A program made the translations under genes and the position numbers. The notes under the pieces are model-generated. The model worked only from the letters and a program-made list of their open reading frames with translations, was not told the origin of the DNA and made no database searches. Shown here piece by piece: positions 18,643-25,370 of a DNA stretch of 25,391 nt. Each line of letters begins with the position of its first letter. Position 1 is the first letter of the stretch. The DNA comes from an uncultured Clostridium sp. (lineage in GTDB: Bacteria; Bacillota; Clostridia; TANB77; CAG-508): assembly GCA_950059165.1 (NCBI GenBank), contig CATLUC010000003.1, positions 16,061 to 41,451 on the forward strand, in the 5' to 3' direction.

Positions 18643-19549
18643 AAATTTGAAATTTATTGATTTGTTTTGTGGATTAGGTGGTTTTAGGATTGCTCTTGAA
18701 AAGCAGAATTGTACTTGTGTTTTTAGTTCTGATATTGATGAAGCTGTTGCTCAAGTTTATGAAAATAATTTTGGTGAATACCCAAGTGGAGATATAACAA
18801 AAATTGATACAAAAGATATTTCAGATTTTGATATTTTATGTGGTGGTTTTCCTTGTCAGTCTTTTTCAATTGCTGGCAAAAGGCTAGGTTTTGAAGATTC
18901 AAGAGGAACAATGTTTTTTGAAGTTGCACGAATTTTAAAAGACAAATATCCAAAAGCTTTTATCTTAGAAAATGTAAAAGGAATAACAAACCACGATAAT
19001 GGAAAAACATTAGAAAAAATTTTGGGAATATTAGATCCACAAAATAGAGAAAGATGGTATTGTGTTGGTATAAGAAAAGATTTTAATATAACTTTAGACC
19101 CTAAGAAAATTTTTCCTCATAAGCAAAATATATCATTTTTATATGATGATATTATAGATACTAAAAATGAATATAAAGGTTATCAAATAAGTAATATTTG
19201 TAAATCTAATATACAAAAACATATTGATAAAATTAAAGACAAAAAATCCAAATATACATTAGCTTATGAAATTAGACCATCAAGATGTCAATTTAAAAGT
19301 GATGGAATATCACCTTGTTTAACAGCTAAAATGGGTACTGGTGGAAATAATGTACCAGTAGTTGTTGAATTGAATAGGAAATTAACAGAAAAAGAGTGTT
19401 TAGAATTAATGGGATATCCTAAAAGTTATAAAATAGGAAATGGTGCTAAAGCATATAAACAAATAGGAAATAGTGTTGTTGTTCCTGTATTAGAGCATAT
19501 TTCAAAAGGTTTAGTTGATATATTAAAAAACCAAAAAGATGGAGCTTAA
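18635..19549 (+). CDS. DNA cytosine-5 methyltransferase M2, internally shortened
   Basis: A 304-residue m5C methyltransferase paralogous to M1. Visible motifs: motif I LFCGLGGFRIAL, motif IV GGFPCQSFS, motif VI ILENV, motif VIII QNRER, motif IX RKLTEKECLELMGYP, motif X QIGNSVVVPV. Between LEKILGILD and PQNRERWYCVG the usual 20-25 residues (the LGY...LNAxDFGV stretch preceding motif VIII) are missing in frame, at 19036/19037. This should remove a core strand and may inactivate the enzyme, or the assembly may have lost a short segment. Two methyltransferases with different recognition regions suggest an asymmetric target with one enzyme per strand. It converges with the nuclease genes, with a gap of only 7 bases. 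Confidence 0.92.
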   Translation: MSKNLKFIDLFCGLGGFRIALEKQNCTCVFSSDIDEAVAQVYENNFGEYPSGDITKIDTKDISDFDILCGGFPCQSFSIAGKRLGFEDSRGTMFFEVARILKDKYPKAFILENVKGITNHDNGKTLEKILGILDPQNRERWYCVGIRKDFNITLDPKKIFPHKQNISFLYDDIIDTKNEYKGYQISNICKSNIQKHIDKIKDKKSKYTLAYEIRPSRCQFKSDGISPCLTAKMGTGGNNVPVVVELNRKLTEKECLELMGYPKSYKIGNGAKAYKQIGNSVVVPVLEHISKGLVDILKNQKDGA

Positions 19550-19556
19550 ATAAGTT

Positions 19557-20378
19557 TCATTTTTTTGGTTTTAAAACAATTGTAAAATTCCCTTTACTCC
19601 TTCCTGAACCTGTGGTAACTAAAAAAGGGATATATGTAAGTTCAATTATATTATTTCCTTTATAAAAATAGCTAGCAGAATATGGTTCTTCATAAATATG
19701 ATAGCCATTAAATATTATTTCTTGTAAATTGTTATCCTTGTTTATAATTTCGATAATTCTTTTGTTTGAAAAGTTTTTTAAATTTTTATAGATTAAAATT
19801 TCTTCAGCTTTGCTTATTTGTTCATTTAATTTTAATAAAGATGGAATGTCTTTATTGTATTTGTCTATTATTTTTTGTTTTGAAGTATGCCACCCCTCAT
19901 ATACTGAATTGTTTTTTTCTAGTTCTTCCTCTTTTTTGCAATATATACTAGCACCTGCTCCTAATTCGTATTCATTGAATAACTTATAAAAACTATCTGG
20001 TGTCATTTTTAATATTTGAAAATTATTTGAGTCTGACATTTTTATAGAAATACCACTAAATTCAATATATTGAAACCCAATATTGTTTGATTTTAGTATT
20101 TCTTCATCTAAATAATTATCATTTTCTATTAATAAATTTTTCAATTTAAGATCATTTGATTTAATTAAATATGAGTCTGCTCTTGTCATTACATTTTGAT
20201 TTGATAGTTTTGAAAATTGCTTTGTAGTAACCCTTACCATAAAGATATCATCAATATTATCATATTTGAATTTACTTAAATAATTTTTGAATTTTTCACT
20301 TTTTTTATTAATATTGAACTTTTTTACAAATTCTATTTCTGCTGTATTTCCCTCATGTGTACCTCTATTATTTCCCAA
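19557..20378 (-). CDS. probable restriction endonuclease subunit R1
   Basis: A 273-residue protein that I do not recognise by sequence. Position and layout suggest a restriction nuclease subunit. A PD-(D/E)XK-like arrangement can be drawn: Glu14 in an N-terminal helix, Asp68 in TRADSYLI, and FSGISIKMS with Lys113. The same SIK pattern occurs in the neighbouring R2 (ISIKKG), and both proteins start MG-S/N-N-K/R, suggesting they are distant homologues forming a heterodimer. Its start overlaps the R2 end by 11 bases, so the two are co-translated. Compare BbvCI and Bpu10I, which have two m5C methyltransferases and two different nuclease subunits of about 250-290 residues. Confidence 0.7.
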   Translation of the reverse strand: MGNNRGTHEGNTAEIEFVKKFNINKKSEKFKNYLSKFKYDNIDDIFMVRVTTKQFSKLSNQNVMTRADSYLIKSNDLKLKNLLIENDNYLDEEILKSNNIGFQYIEFSGISIKMSDSNNFQILKMTPDSFYKLFNEYELGAGASIYCKKEEELEKNNSVYEGWHTSKQKIIDKYNKDIPSLLKLNEQISKAEEILIYKNLKNFSNKRIIEIINKDNNLQEIIFNGYHIYEEPYSASYFYKGNNIIELTYIPFLVTTGSGRSKGNFTIVLKPKK

Positions 20379-21123
20379 CTTTCCTGTTCCTTTCTATAAT
20401 AATTAAATCTTTTAATAGTGAGCCCCATTTTACTTGCATAACATATCTTCTTTCTTCCATTTTTGGATTTAAATTCAAACAACGATTCCATACTTGATAT
20501 GTTAGAGAGCCAAAATGAATAGAATTACTTTTAAATTCATTATCTACAAAATAATTTATTATTTCATCTTTACTTGCCCAGTGTCCCTCTTCAACATTTC
20601 CATGATATAAAGCATCTATTAAATCATATTCCTCAGATTTACCTTGGATTATAAATCTATTTATAAATTTCTTTTTGTTAGCTTCTTTATTAAATTCTAA
20701 GTTAATTTTATCTATTTTATCTGGATAGGTTTGTTCATATTTTTTACCTAAAATTCTTTTTTCTCCAGTGCCATCACAAGTACCGTCTCCCCAGTGAAAC
20801 ATAAGTAATTCATTAATAATGTCATTAGGAATGTTTATTGAAGATAAAAACTTTGTAAATACTTCTATCTTTTCTTGGTGAACAGAATTGCCACTTCCTT
20901 TTTTTATGCTTATTCTTTTTATATCATTATTGATAATAATTGTTATGTCAGGCTTTTGACCTTTTTTTCCTTCTAATGTTTTTATTTTGGATTCCTCGTT
21001 TATATTATCAAATAAAAAGTATATGAATTGTTTTAAATTTTGGTTTAATTCTTTTACTTTTTTGTTATTTAAATATGTTATTAATTTGTTTTCATTTTCA
21101 AATCCAGATTTATTGCTTCCCAT
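20368..21123 (-). CDS. probable restriction endonuclease subunit R2 (PD-(D/E)XK-like)
   Basis: A 251-residue protein, first gene of the nuclease pair. The nuclease-like core is KPDITI (Asp59) followed after a short turn by RISIKKGSG (Lys74), with Ser72 where Glu/Asp is usual; an N-terminal helix carries FENENKL. A later block, FHWGDGTCDGTGEKR, looks like a metal-binding or structural loop. It is transcribed from its own promoter away from the ABC operon, and converges with the methyltransferases. Function is inferred mainly from context and the PD...SIK motif. CGG at 20783-20785 is out of frame (GAC GGT). Confidence 0.72.
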   Translation of the reverse strand: MGSNKSGFENENKLITYLNNKKVKELNQNLKQFIYFLFDNINEESKIKTLEGKKGQKPDITIIINNDIKRISIKKGSGNSVHQEKIEVFTKFLSSINIPNDIINELLMFHWGDGTCDGTGEKRILGKKYEQTYPDKIDKINLEFNKEANKKKFINRFIIQGKSEEYDLIDALYHGNVEEGHWASKDEIINYFVDNEFKSNSIHFGSLTYQVWNRCLNLNPKMEERRYVMQVKWGSLLKDLIIIERNRKVGK

Positions 21124-21149
21124 ATAAAAACCTCTTTTTCTACACTATC

Positions 21150-21178
21150 ATGATATCATAAAATGCTTTTTTTGTCTA
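21150..21178 (-). promoter_or_regulatory. promoter and palindrome of the nuclease pair
   Basis: On the minus strand TAGACA (21178-21173) and TATCAT (21155-21150) are 17 bases apart. The -10 overlaps nested palindromes (TATCATGATA and ATGATATCAT), a possible operator. No C-protein gene is present. Confidence 0.55.
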
Positions 21179-21213
21179 CTTGTTAAGTTTTTATGTTGAA
21201 AGTATTGCATATT

Positions 21214-21242
21214 TTGGGTGCTTTTGTTAAGATTAGTATAAA
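21214..21242 (+). promoter_or_regulatory. promoter of the ABC operon
   Basis: TTGGGT (21214-21219) and TATAAA (21237-21242) with a 17-base spacer; the ATG at 21268 follows an AAGAGG site. Confidence 0.5.
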
Positions 21243-21267
21243 GTTAGACTAAGAAAGAGGTTCTAAA

Positions 21268-22269
21268 ATGGCAATTATTGAAGTAAATAATCTAATCAAA
21301 AAATATAAAATAAGTGAAAAAGGACATGGAATATTTGGATATATAAAACACCTATTTCACCCAAAATACAAAGAACAAATTGCAGTAAATAACATCAGTT
21401 TTAATATTAATGAAGGTGAACTTGTTGGTTATATTGGAGAAAATGGTGCTGGGAAATCAACAACAATTAAAATGCTAACTGGGCTTCTTACCCCTACATC
21501 TGGAAAAGTTTTAGTAAATGGAATTGTTCCAAATGAAAAGAGAATAGAAAATAATAAACAAATAGGTGCTGTTTTTGGTCAAAAGACTCAGTTATGGTGG
21601 GATTTACCAGTAATAGAATCTTTTAGATTAATCAAAAAAATGTATGATATTCCAGATAACGAATATCAAAATAATTTAAAGAAATTTACTGAAATTTTAG
21701 ATTTGGAAGAATTACTTGAAAAACAAGTTAAAAGTTTAAGTTTAGGTCAAAAAATGAGGTGTGAAATAGCTGCAACATTTTTGCATAACCCAAAAGTTGT
21801 TTATTTAGATGAACCTACAATAGGACTAGATATATTAGTTAAAGAAAATATTAGAAAATTTATTAAAGATATCAACAAAGAAAAAAATACTACTGTAATT
21901 CTTACAACTCATGATTTAAAAGATATTGAAGAAATATGTGATAGGATTATTTTGATTGATAAAGGGTCACTTATTTATGATGGTTCAAAAGAGGTATTTA
22001 AGAATAAATATGGAAAACACATTATTGCAGATTTTGTTATAGAAAATAAAAATGGTAATATCACTTTAGAAACAAATGACGAAAATTTTGAAGTATTAGA
22101 AGAAAATGAAAAAAATATCAAAATAAAGTTTAATCATGATAAATTAACCATAATGGATATTGTTAAATCAATATCTAGTTATTGCAAAATATTAGACATG
22201 CATGTTCAAGAAGAGGATTTAGAAGAAATATTAAAAGAGCTATATAGAGGAGAAATAATCGATGTTTAG
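21268..22269 (+). CDS. ABC-2 transporter ATP-binding protein
   Basis: A 333-residue ATPase of the COG4586-like ABC-2 exporter class. Visible motifs: Walker A GENGAGKST (near residue 57), Q-loop region VFGQKTQLWWDLP, signature LSLGQKMR, Walker B VVYLDEPTIGLD and switch TTHD. The long N-terminal stretch before Walker A (GIFGYIKHLFHPKYKE) is typical of this subclass, as is the extra C-terminal domain of about 90 residues. It drives the two membrane subunits encoded next, overlapping the first by 8 bases. Substrate unknown; related systems export lipids, polyketides or peptides. Confidence 0.93.
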   Translation: MAIIEVNNLIKKYKISEKGHGIFGYIKHLFHPKYKEQIAVNNISFNINEGELVGYIGENGAGKSTTIKMLTGLLTPTSGKVLVNGIVPNEKRIENNKQIGAVFGQKTQLWWDLPVIESFRLIKKMYDIPDNEYQNNLKKFTEILDLEELLEKQVKSLSLGQKMRCEIAATFLHNPKVVYLDEPTIGLDILVKENIRKFIKDINKEKNTTVILTTHDLKDIEEICDRIILIDKGSLIYDGSKEVFKNKYGKHIIADFVIENKNGNITLETNDENFEVLEENEKNIKIKFNHDKLTIMDIVKSISSYCKILDMHVQEEDLEEILKELYRGEIIDV

Positions 22270-23053
22270 TAAGATTTGGGACATTGCAAAGCAAAATGCT
22301 AAAGAAGGCTTATATTATAGGTTTGACTTACTTTTATATATTTTTAATTTTATTGTACAAATAACTGTATATGTATTTATTTGGCTTGCTATTTATAATA
22401 ATGGCAATCAAATTTTAGGGATGTCTTTTGAGAAAATAACTACATATTATTGTTTAGTTGTGTCTCTTAGTCCAATTATAAATTGGGGTATCAATGAAAT
22501 GATGGGAGTTTCAATAAGAGAAGGTGAAATACTAAGAGAGTTATTAAATCCTATTTCTTATTTTCAATATTATTTTGGCATTAGAATAGGTGAGCTAATA
22601 GAGGCTTCAATAGTAGGTTTTTTAACATTTGTTATTTGTTCATTATTGTTTGGTGTTTTACTTCCTACTAAAATACTAGATTTTATAATGTTTTTGGTTA
22701 TTGTGTTATTGGCTATTGTTATTATATATTTTTTTGAACTTATTATTGGAATGTCAGCATTTTATACAAATTCAATTTGGGGTGTTGAGATATTTAAAAG
22801 GGCTATACTTAGTATTTTTTCTGGTATGATAGCTCCAATTGGCATGTTTCCAGAGTTTTTACAAAAAATTGCTAATGTTTTGCCATTTAAGGATTGTATT
22901 TATACACCAATTAGTATTTATTTTGGAGAACTTAGTAATATAGAAATTTTACAAGTTATTTTTAAACAGTGTATTTGGATTGGCATTTTTTATGTTGTTG
23001 CAAAAATTTTATTTAATAAAGCTGTTAAAAATATTACAATAAATGGAGGATAG
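22262..23053 (+). CDS. ABC-2 family permease subunit 1
   Basis: A 263-residue membrane protein with about six hydrophobic segments, of the ABC-2 (COG4587/DUF990-like) type. The REGEILRELLNPISYFQYYFGIRIGE-type loop (near residues 85-110) is a family feature. It overlaps the ATPase gene and precedes a second permease, forming a three-gene exporter. Confidence 0.88.
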   Translation: MFSKIWDIAKQNAKEGLYYRFDLLLYIFNFIVQITVYVFIWLAIYNNGNQILGMSFEKITTYYCLVVSLSPIINWGINEMMGVSIREGEILRELLNPISYFQYYFGIRIGELIEASIVGFLTFVICSLLFGVLLPTKILDFIMFLVIVLLAIVIIYFFELIIGMSAFYTNSIWGVEIFKRAILSIFSGMIAPIGMFPEFLQKIANVLPFKDCIYTPISIYFGELSNIEILQVIFKQCIWIGIFYVVAKILFNKAVKNITINGG

Positions 23054-23103
23054 TTTGCTATTGTGTGCCTTTAAAGCACAATAAGAAAGGAACGAATTTT
23101 AAA

Positions 23104-23892
23104 ATGATTAGAAATTTTAGATTATATATTTCATTTTTGGTGGCTGCACTTAAGAAGATGATGGAATATAGGATAGATTGTTTGGTTGGAATGGTATCAC
23201 AAATTGCTTTTCAAATTATAGAATTGATATTTATTTGGATTGTATTTCAAAATACGGATAATGTTGCAGGTTGGGATTTTGAACATTTATTATTGTTATA
23301 TGGTGTTATGATGTTGTCTATTTCTGTTACTGATTTATTATTTGATGCTACCTATGATTTAGGAAATAGATTGATTAGAAAAGGTAAATTTGATACTATT
23401 TTACTAAGACCTGTTCACCCTTTAATTTCTGTTTTAGGAGAGTCTGAATCTTCTACTGCTTTAGGCTATTGGGTACTTTCAATGGTTCTTATTGTATCTA
23501 TGCTTATAAAGTTGCAAGTGTCAGTTACGCTTTTTTTGGTGTTAAAGATATTGTATTTTGGTTTTTTGGGTGGTCTTATAATAGGTGGATTGCAAACTAT
23601 GTTTAGTGTAGCTGGTTTTTGGACTTATAAATCTAATGAGGTTGTTTGGTCTGTTTTTAATTTGCATAAGTTAGCAGTGTATCCAATAGAAATTTATAAT
23701 AAGTTTATAAGGGTTTTAATAACTTTTATTTTGCCTTTTGCTTTTACTTCTTATTTTCCAACTTTGGATTATCTTGAAATGACCCAAGATAATTTGGTTT
23801 TTGTTACTCCGTTAGTTGCTCTTGTTGTTTGGATTATTGCTATTAAAGTATGGAATTTTGCTTTAGGAAAATATAGAAGTACTGGGAATTAG
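23104..23892 (+). CDS. ABC-2 family permease subunit 2
   Basis: A 262-residue membrane protein (COG3694-like), about six hydrophobic segments, with the matching loop RKGKFDTILLRPVHPL. The ATG at 23104 is preferred over the upstream GTG at 23065 because the product then matches its sister in length and begins with the usual FRLYISFLVAALKKMMEYR. Its ribosome binding site (AAAGGA) is rather far away. A small hairpin (TATTGTG/CACAATA, about 23059-23083) lies in the gap after subunit 1 and may tune expression. CGGA at 23255-23258 is out of frame (ACG GAT). Confidence 0.88.
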   Translation: MIRNFRLYISFLVAALKKMMEYRIDCLVGMVSQIAFQIIELIFIWIVFQNTDNVAGWDFEHLLLLYGVMMLSISVTDLLFDATYDLGNRLIRKGKFDTILLRPVHPLISVLGESESSTALGYWVLSMVLIVSMLIKLQVSVTLFLVLKILYFGFLGGLIIGGLQTMFSVAGFWTYKSNEVVWSVFNLHKLAVYPIEIYNKFIRVLITFILPFAFTSYFPTLDYLEMTQDNLVFVTPLVALVVWIIAIKVWNFALGKYRSTGN

Positions 23893-23943
23893 CAATATAT
23901 TTTGTATGATTTTTGCTTCCTTATAGGTTTACAAACTAAATAG

Positions 23944-24007
23944 AACAAACGAGGCATGATTGAAAAATTTTAACCTTTTAGGTTAGTTTTCATGCCTCGT
24001 TTTTGTT
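23944..24007 (+). terminator. terminator of the ABC operon
   Basis: Outer stem AACGAGGCATGA (ending 23959) with TCATGCCTCGTT (from 23990), an inner nested stem TAACC/GGTTA at 23971-23985, and a TTTTT tract. The rest of the 326-base gap between 23893 and 24218 holds only AT-rich sequence and the antitoxin promoter. Confidence 0.85.
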
Positions 24008-24154
24008 CGCCTGCCAAAATTGCTATCGTATGGTCGAGATTTGTTTTTTATATTATTTGTACTATTTTATCTCTAATTGAAGCAAATGTCAAATAGATTT
24101 TTACTTAAAAATAATAGAATAATATCACGTAAATTAGCAAATAATAATATAATA

Positions 24155-24186
24155 ACATTGACAATGTAACTGCATTGTGTTGCAAT
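24155..24186 (+). promoter_or_regulatory. toxin-antitoxin promoter with palindromic operators
   Basis: TTGACA (24158-24163) lies inside the perfect palindrome ACATTG-A-CAATGT (24155-24167). A second ATTG...CAAT palindrome (24174-24186) overlaps the likely -10 (TGCAAT, 17-base spacer, weak). Repression by the antitoxin at these sites is inferred from how DinJ/RelB systems work. Confidence 0.5.
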
Positions 24187-24218
24187 ATAAATATATAAGA
24201 AATATGGAGGTGTTTTTA

Positions 24219-24509
24219 ATGGCAAAAACAGATACATTAAATATAAGAATTGAGCCAGAATTAAAAAAAGAAGTTGAAGGAACTTTAAATGACTTAGGAA
24301 TGAATATAGCTGAAGCTGTAACAATATTTTTAAAACAAGTTGTATTGACTGATAGTATTCCTTTTGTAATAAAGAAACCTAAATTTAGTGATGATATGTT
24401 AGAAGCAATAGCAGAAGCTGATGAAATACTAAAAAATCCAAATAAATACAAGAGTTATAATAATTTAGGTGAAATATTAGAGGATATCAATAATGATGAA
24501 ACAATATGA
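24219..24509 (+). CDS. RelB/DinJ-family antitoxin
   Basis: A 96-residue antitoxin. The N-terminal ribbon-helix-helix is clear: DTLNIRIEPELKKEVEGTL, then GMNIAEAVTIFLKQVV and SIPFVIKKP, typical of DinJ/RelB. The C-terminal acidic tail (EAIAEADEIL...EDINNDE) should wrap the toxin. The ATG at 24219 was chosen over an upstream start because GGAGG lies 8 bases before it. It overlaps the toxin start by 14 bases. Confidence 0.93.
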   Translation: MAKTDTLNIRIEPELKKEVEGTLNDLGMNIAEAVTIFLKQVVLTDSIPFVIKKPKFSDDMLEAIAEADEILKNPNKYKSYNNLGEILEDINNDETI

Positions 24510-24781
24510 AATAAAACTAACAAATAAATTTAAAAAATAATTGAAAAAGCTACAAAAACAACCTAATTTCAATTATGATTCTTTAGATGAAGTGATCCAT
24601 ATGCTTGCTTCAAATGAACTTTTACCCACTAAATATAGAAATCATTTATTAGAACCAAAGAAAAAACGGAATATGGGAATGTCATGTGCAACCAGATGTA
24701 TTACTAGAATATCAAAAAATAGATAATTTACTTATAATCATTTTGCTTACAATTGATTCCCATTCAAATCTGTTTAAATAA
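24496..24781 (+). pseudogene. YafQ/RelE-like mRNA endonuclease toxin, nonsense codon plus CGGA shift
   Basis: Reads as a 94-residue YafQ-type toxin only if an in-frame TAA at 24538-24540 (where Asp or Glu is expected) and a +1 shift at CGGA 24667 are both passed. Start MKQYEIKLTNKFKK matches the first strand and helix. After the shift, KKGIWECHVQPDVLLEY matches the family's KGCRECHIQPDWLLIY, and DSHSNLF matches the tail. Of the known YafQ catalytic residues, the His of NHLL, the His and Asp of HVQPD and the final His of DSHS are kept, but the Arg of the RTGSH motif is replaced and the Trp is Val. Loss of Arg plus the stop suggest a decayed toxin; a TTG at 24541 could restart but would omit the first strand. 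Confidence 0.75.
24667..24670 (+). other. CGGA +1 frameshift site 7 (toxin)
   Basis: Zero frame reads AAA CGG AAT. Skipping C gives AAA GGA ATA TGG GAA, which restores the KG...ECH block. It is weaker evidence than the other sites because the gene also carries a stop. Confidence 0.75.
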
Positions 24782-24864
24782 ACATTAAAACATGAATAAT
24801 ATGCAAAATCATATGTTTCGTTTTTCAGATAAGATATTGATATTTCAGGAATATATTTTTTTAT

Positions 24865-24894
24865 TTGACATATAATAGAATTATATGCTATAAT
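24865..24894 (+). promoter_or_regulatory. strong promoter of the antisense small RNA
   Basis: Perfect TTGACA (24865-24870) and TATAAT (24889-24894), 18-base spacer, with an extended TG before the -10. No open frame follows before the terminator. Confidence 0.8.
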
Positions 24895-24900
24895 AAGTAT

Positions 24901-24970
24901 AGCTTAAGCAGTAGTAAGATTAGGAACAAAACATTAAAAACCCTCGTAGGTGCGAACTACGAGGGGTTTT
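24901..24970 (+). ncRNA. candidate type I antitoxin small RNA
   Basis: A transcript of about 70 bases from the strong promoter to the terminator hairpin at 24939-24968. Its AGTAAGATT (24913-24921) and AGGAACA (24922-24928) recur on the same strand at 25042-25050 and 25057-25063, inside the start region of the opposite-strand toxin gene. The RNA can therefore base-pair with the toxin mRNA over its first codons, besides pairing through the shared terminator. Length and layout match RNA II of the Fst/par system. Confidence 0.7.
24939..24970. terminator. bidirectional terminator shared by toxin mRNA and small RNA
   Basis: AACCCTCGTAG (24939-24949) pairs with CTACGAGGGGTT (24957-24968) with a one-base bulge; T-runs follow on both strands. 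Clear intrinsic terminator. Confidence 0.9.
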
Positions 24971-24971
24971 G

Positions 24972-25064
24972 CTATTTATGTATGTTTTCAATTATTTCTA
25001 TTACAAGAATAATTACATCAACTACAATAGCAAGTATCTTTAGTAAGATTTTTGCTAGGAACAT
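24972..25064 (-). CDS. candidate type I toxin, 30-residue hydrophobic peptide
   Basis: Encodes MFLAKILLKILAIVVDVI followed by ILVIEIIENIHK: one membrane-spanning helix with a charged C-terminal end, typical of membrane-active type I toxins. It has a very strong AAGGAGG ribosome binding site 9 bases before the ATG and its own consensus promoter, unusual investment for a random ORF. The stop abuts the shared terminator, and a convergent small RNA with complementary repeats lies opposite. The peptide itself does not match Fst in sequence from memory, so it may be a separate family. It is too short for standard gene calling. Confidence 0.75.
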   Translation of the reverse strand: MFLAKILLKILAIVVDVIILVIEIIENIHK

Positions 25065-25112
25065 TATGTTTTGCCTCCTTTCTTCAAGATTTCCTTGAAT
25101 AAGGATAGACTT

Positions 25113-25141
25113 ATTATATATTACTTTATTTTACTTGTAAA
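25113..25141 (-). promoter_or_regulatory. promoter of the type I toxin
   Basis: On the minus strand TTTACA (25141-25136) and TATAAT (25118-25113) with an ideal 17-base spacer. A leader of about 42 bases can form alternative small hairpins (TCCTT/AAGGA or TCAAG/CTTGA) just upstream of the ribosome binding site. Confidence 0.8.
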
Positions 25142-25159
25142 GAACTTTACTACTTAAGA

Positions 25160-25324
25160 TTATTTGCTTTTCTTTATCTCCTCATCTTCTTCCATATTTT
25201 CCAAAGCATACTTCATCGCATTTATTACTAATCCATTAAAAGAATATCCCGTTTTTTTAGGGTAGTGTAAACTAATTTCAAAATCAATTTGTCTACACTC
25301 CTTGTCTTTTAAGGTTTTTATCAC
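25160..25324 (-). CDS. possible small hypothetical protein
   Basis: A 54-codon frame from a GTG at 25324 with a hydrophilic, acidic C-terminus (LENMEEDEEIKKSK) and a plausible helix SFNGLVINAMKYALE. The only good purine-rich ribosome binding site lies too far upstream, so the start is uncertain. Not recognised. A CGG here is out of frame (ACG GGA). Confidence 0.35.
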   Translation of the reverse strand: MIKTLKDKECRQIDFEISLHYPKKTGYSFNGLVINAMKYALENMEEDEEIKKSK

Positions 25325-25341
25325 CTTTTTGTAACAAAAAA

Positions 25342-25370
25342 ATGATACCCCCCTCTTTTTATGGTATAAT
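25342..25370 (+). promoter_or_regulatory. outward-facing promoter at window end
   Basis: ATGATA (25342-25347), a 17-base spacer, and an extended TGG-TATAAT (25362-25370). It would drive a gene beyond the right edge. Confidence 0.55.

Noticed and set aside
3324..24670. CGG simply reassigned to another amino acid
   Set aside because: A three-base reassignment would not restore frame; exactly one extra base must be absorbed at every site.
3132..24781. Seven unrelated pseudogenes or sequencing indels
   Set aside because: All breaks are the same codon-aligned CGGA event and both sides of each keep conserved motifs. Homopolymer errors are not involved, since none lies in a run.
24943..24968. tRNA-like hairpin with GTGCGAAC
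   Set aside because: No cloverleaf around it; it is a terminator stem followed by T-runs on both strands.
24865..25098. 77-codon plus-strand ORF
   Set aside because: It begins in the -35 box of a promoter and runs antisense to the type I toxin gene; no ribosome binding site.
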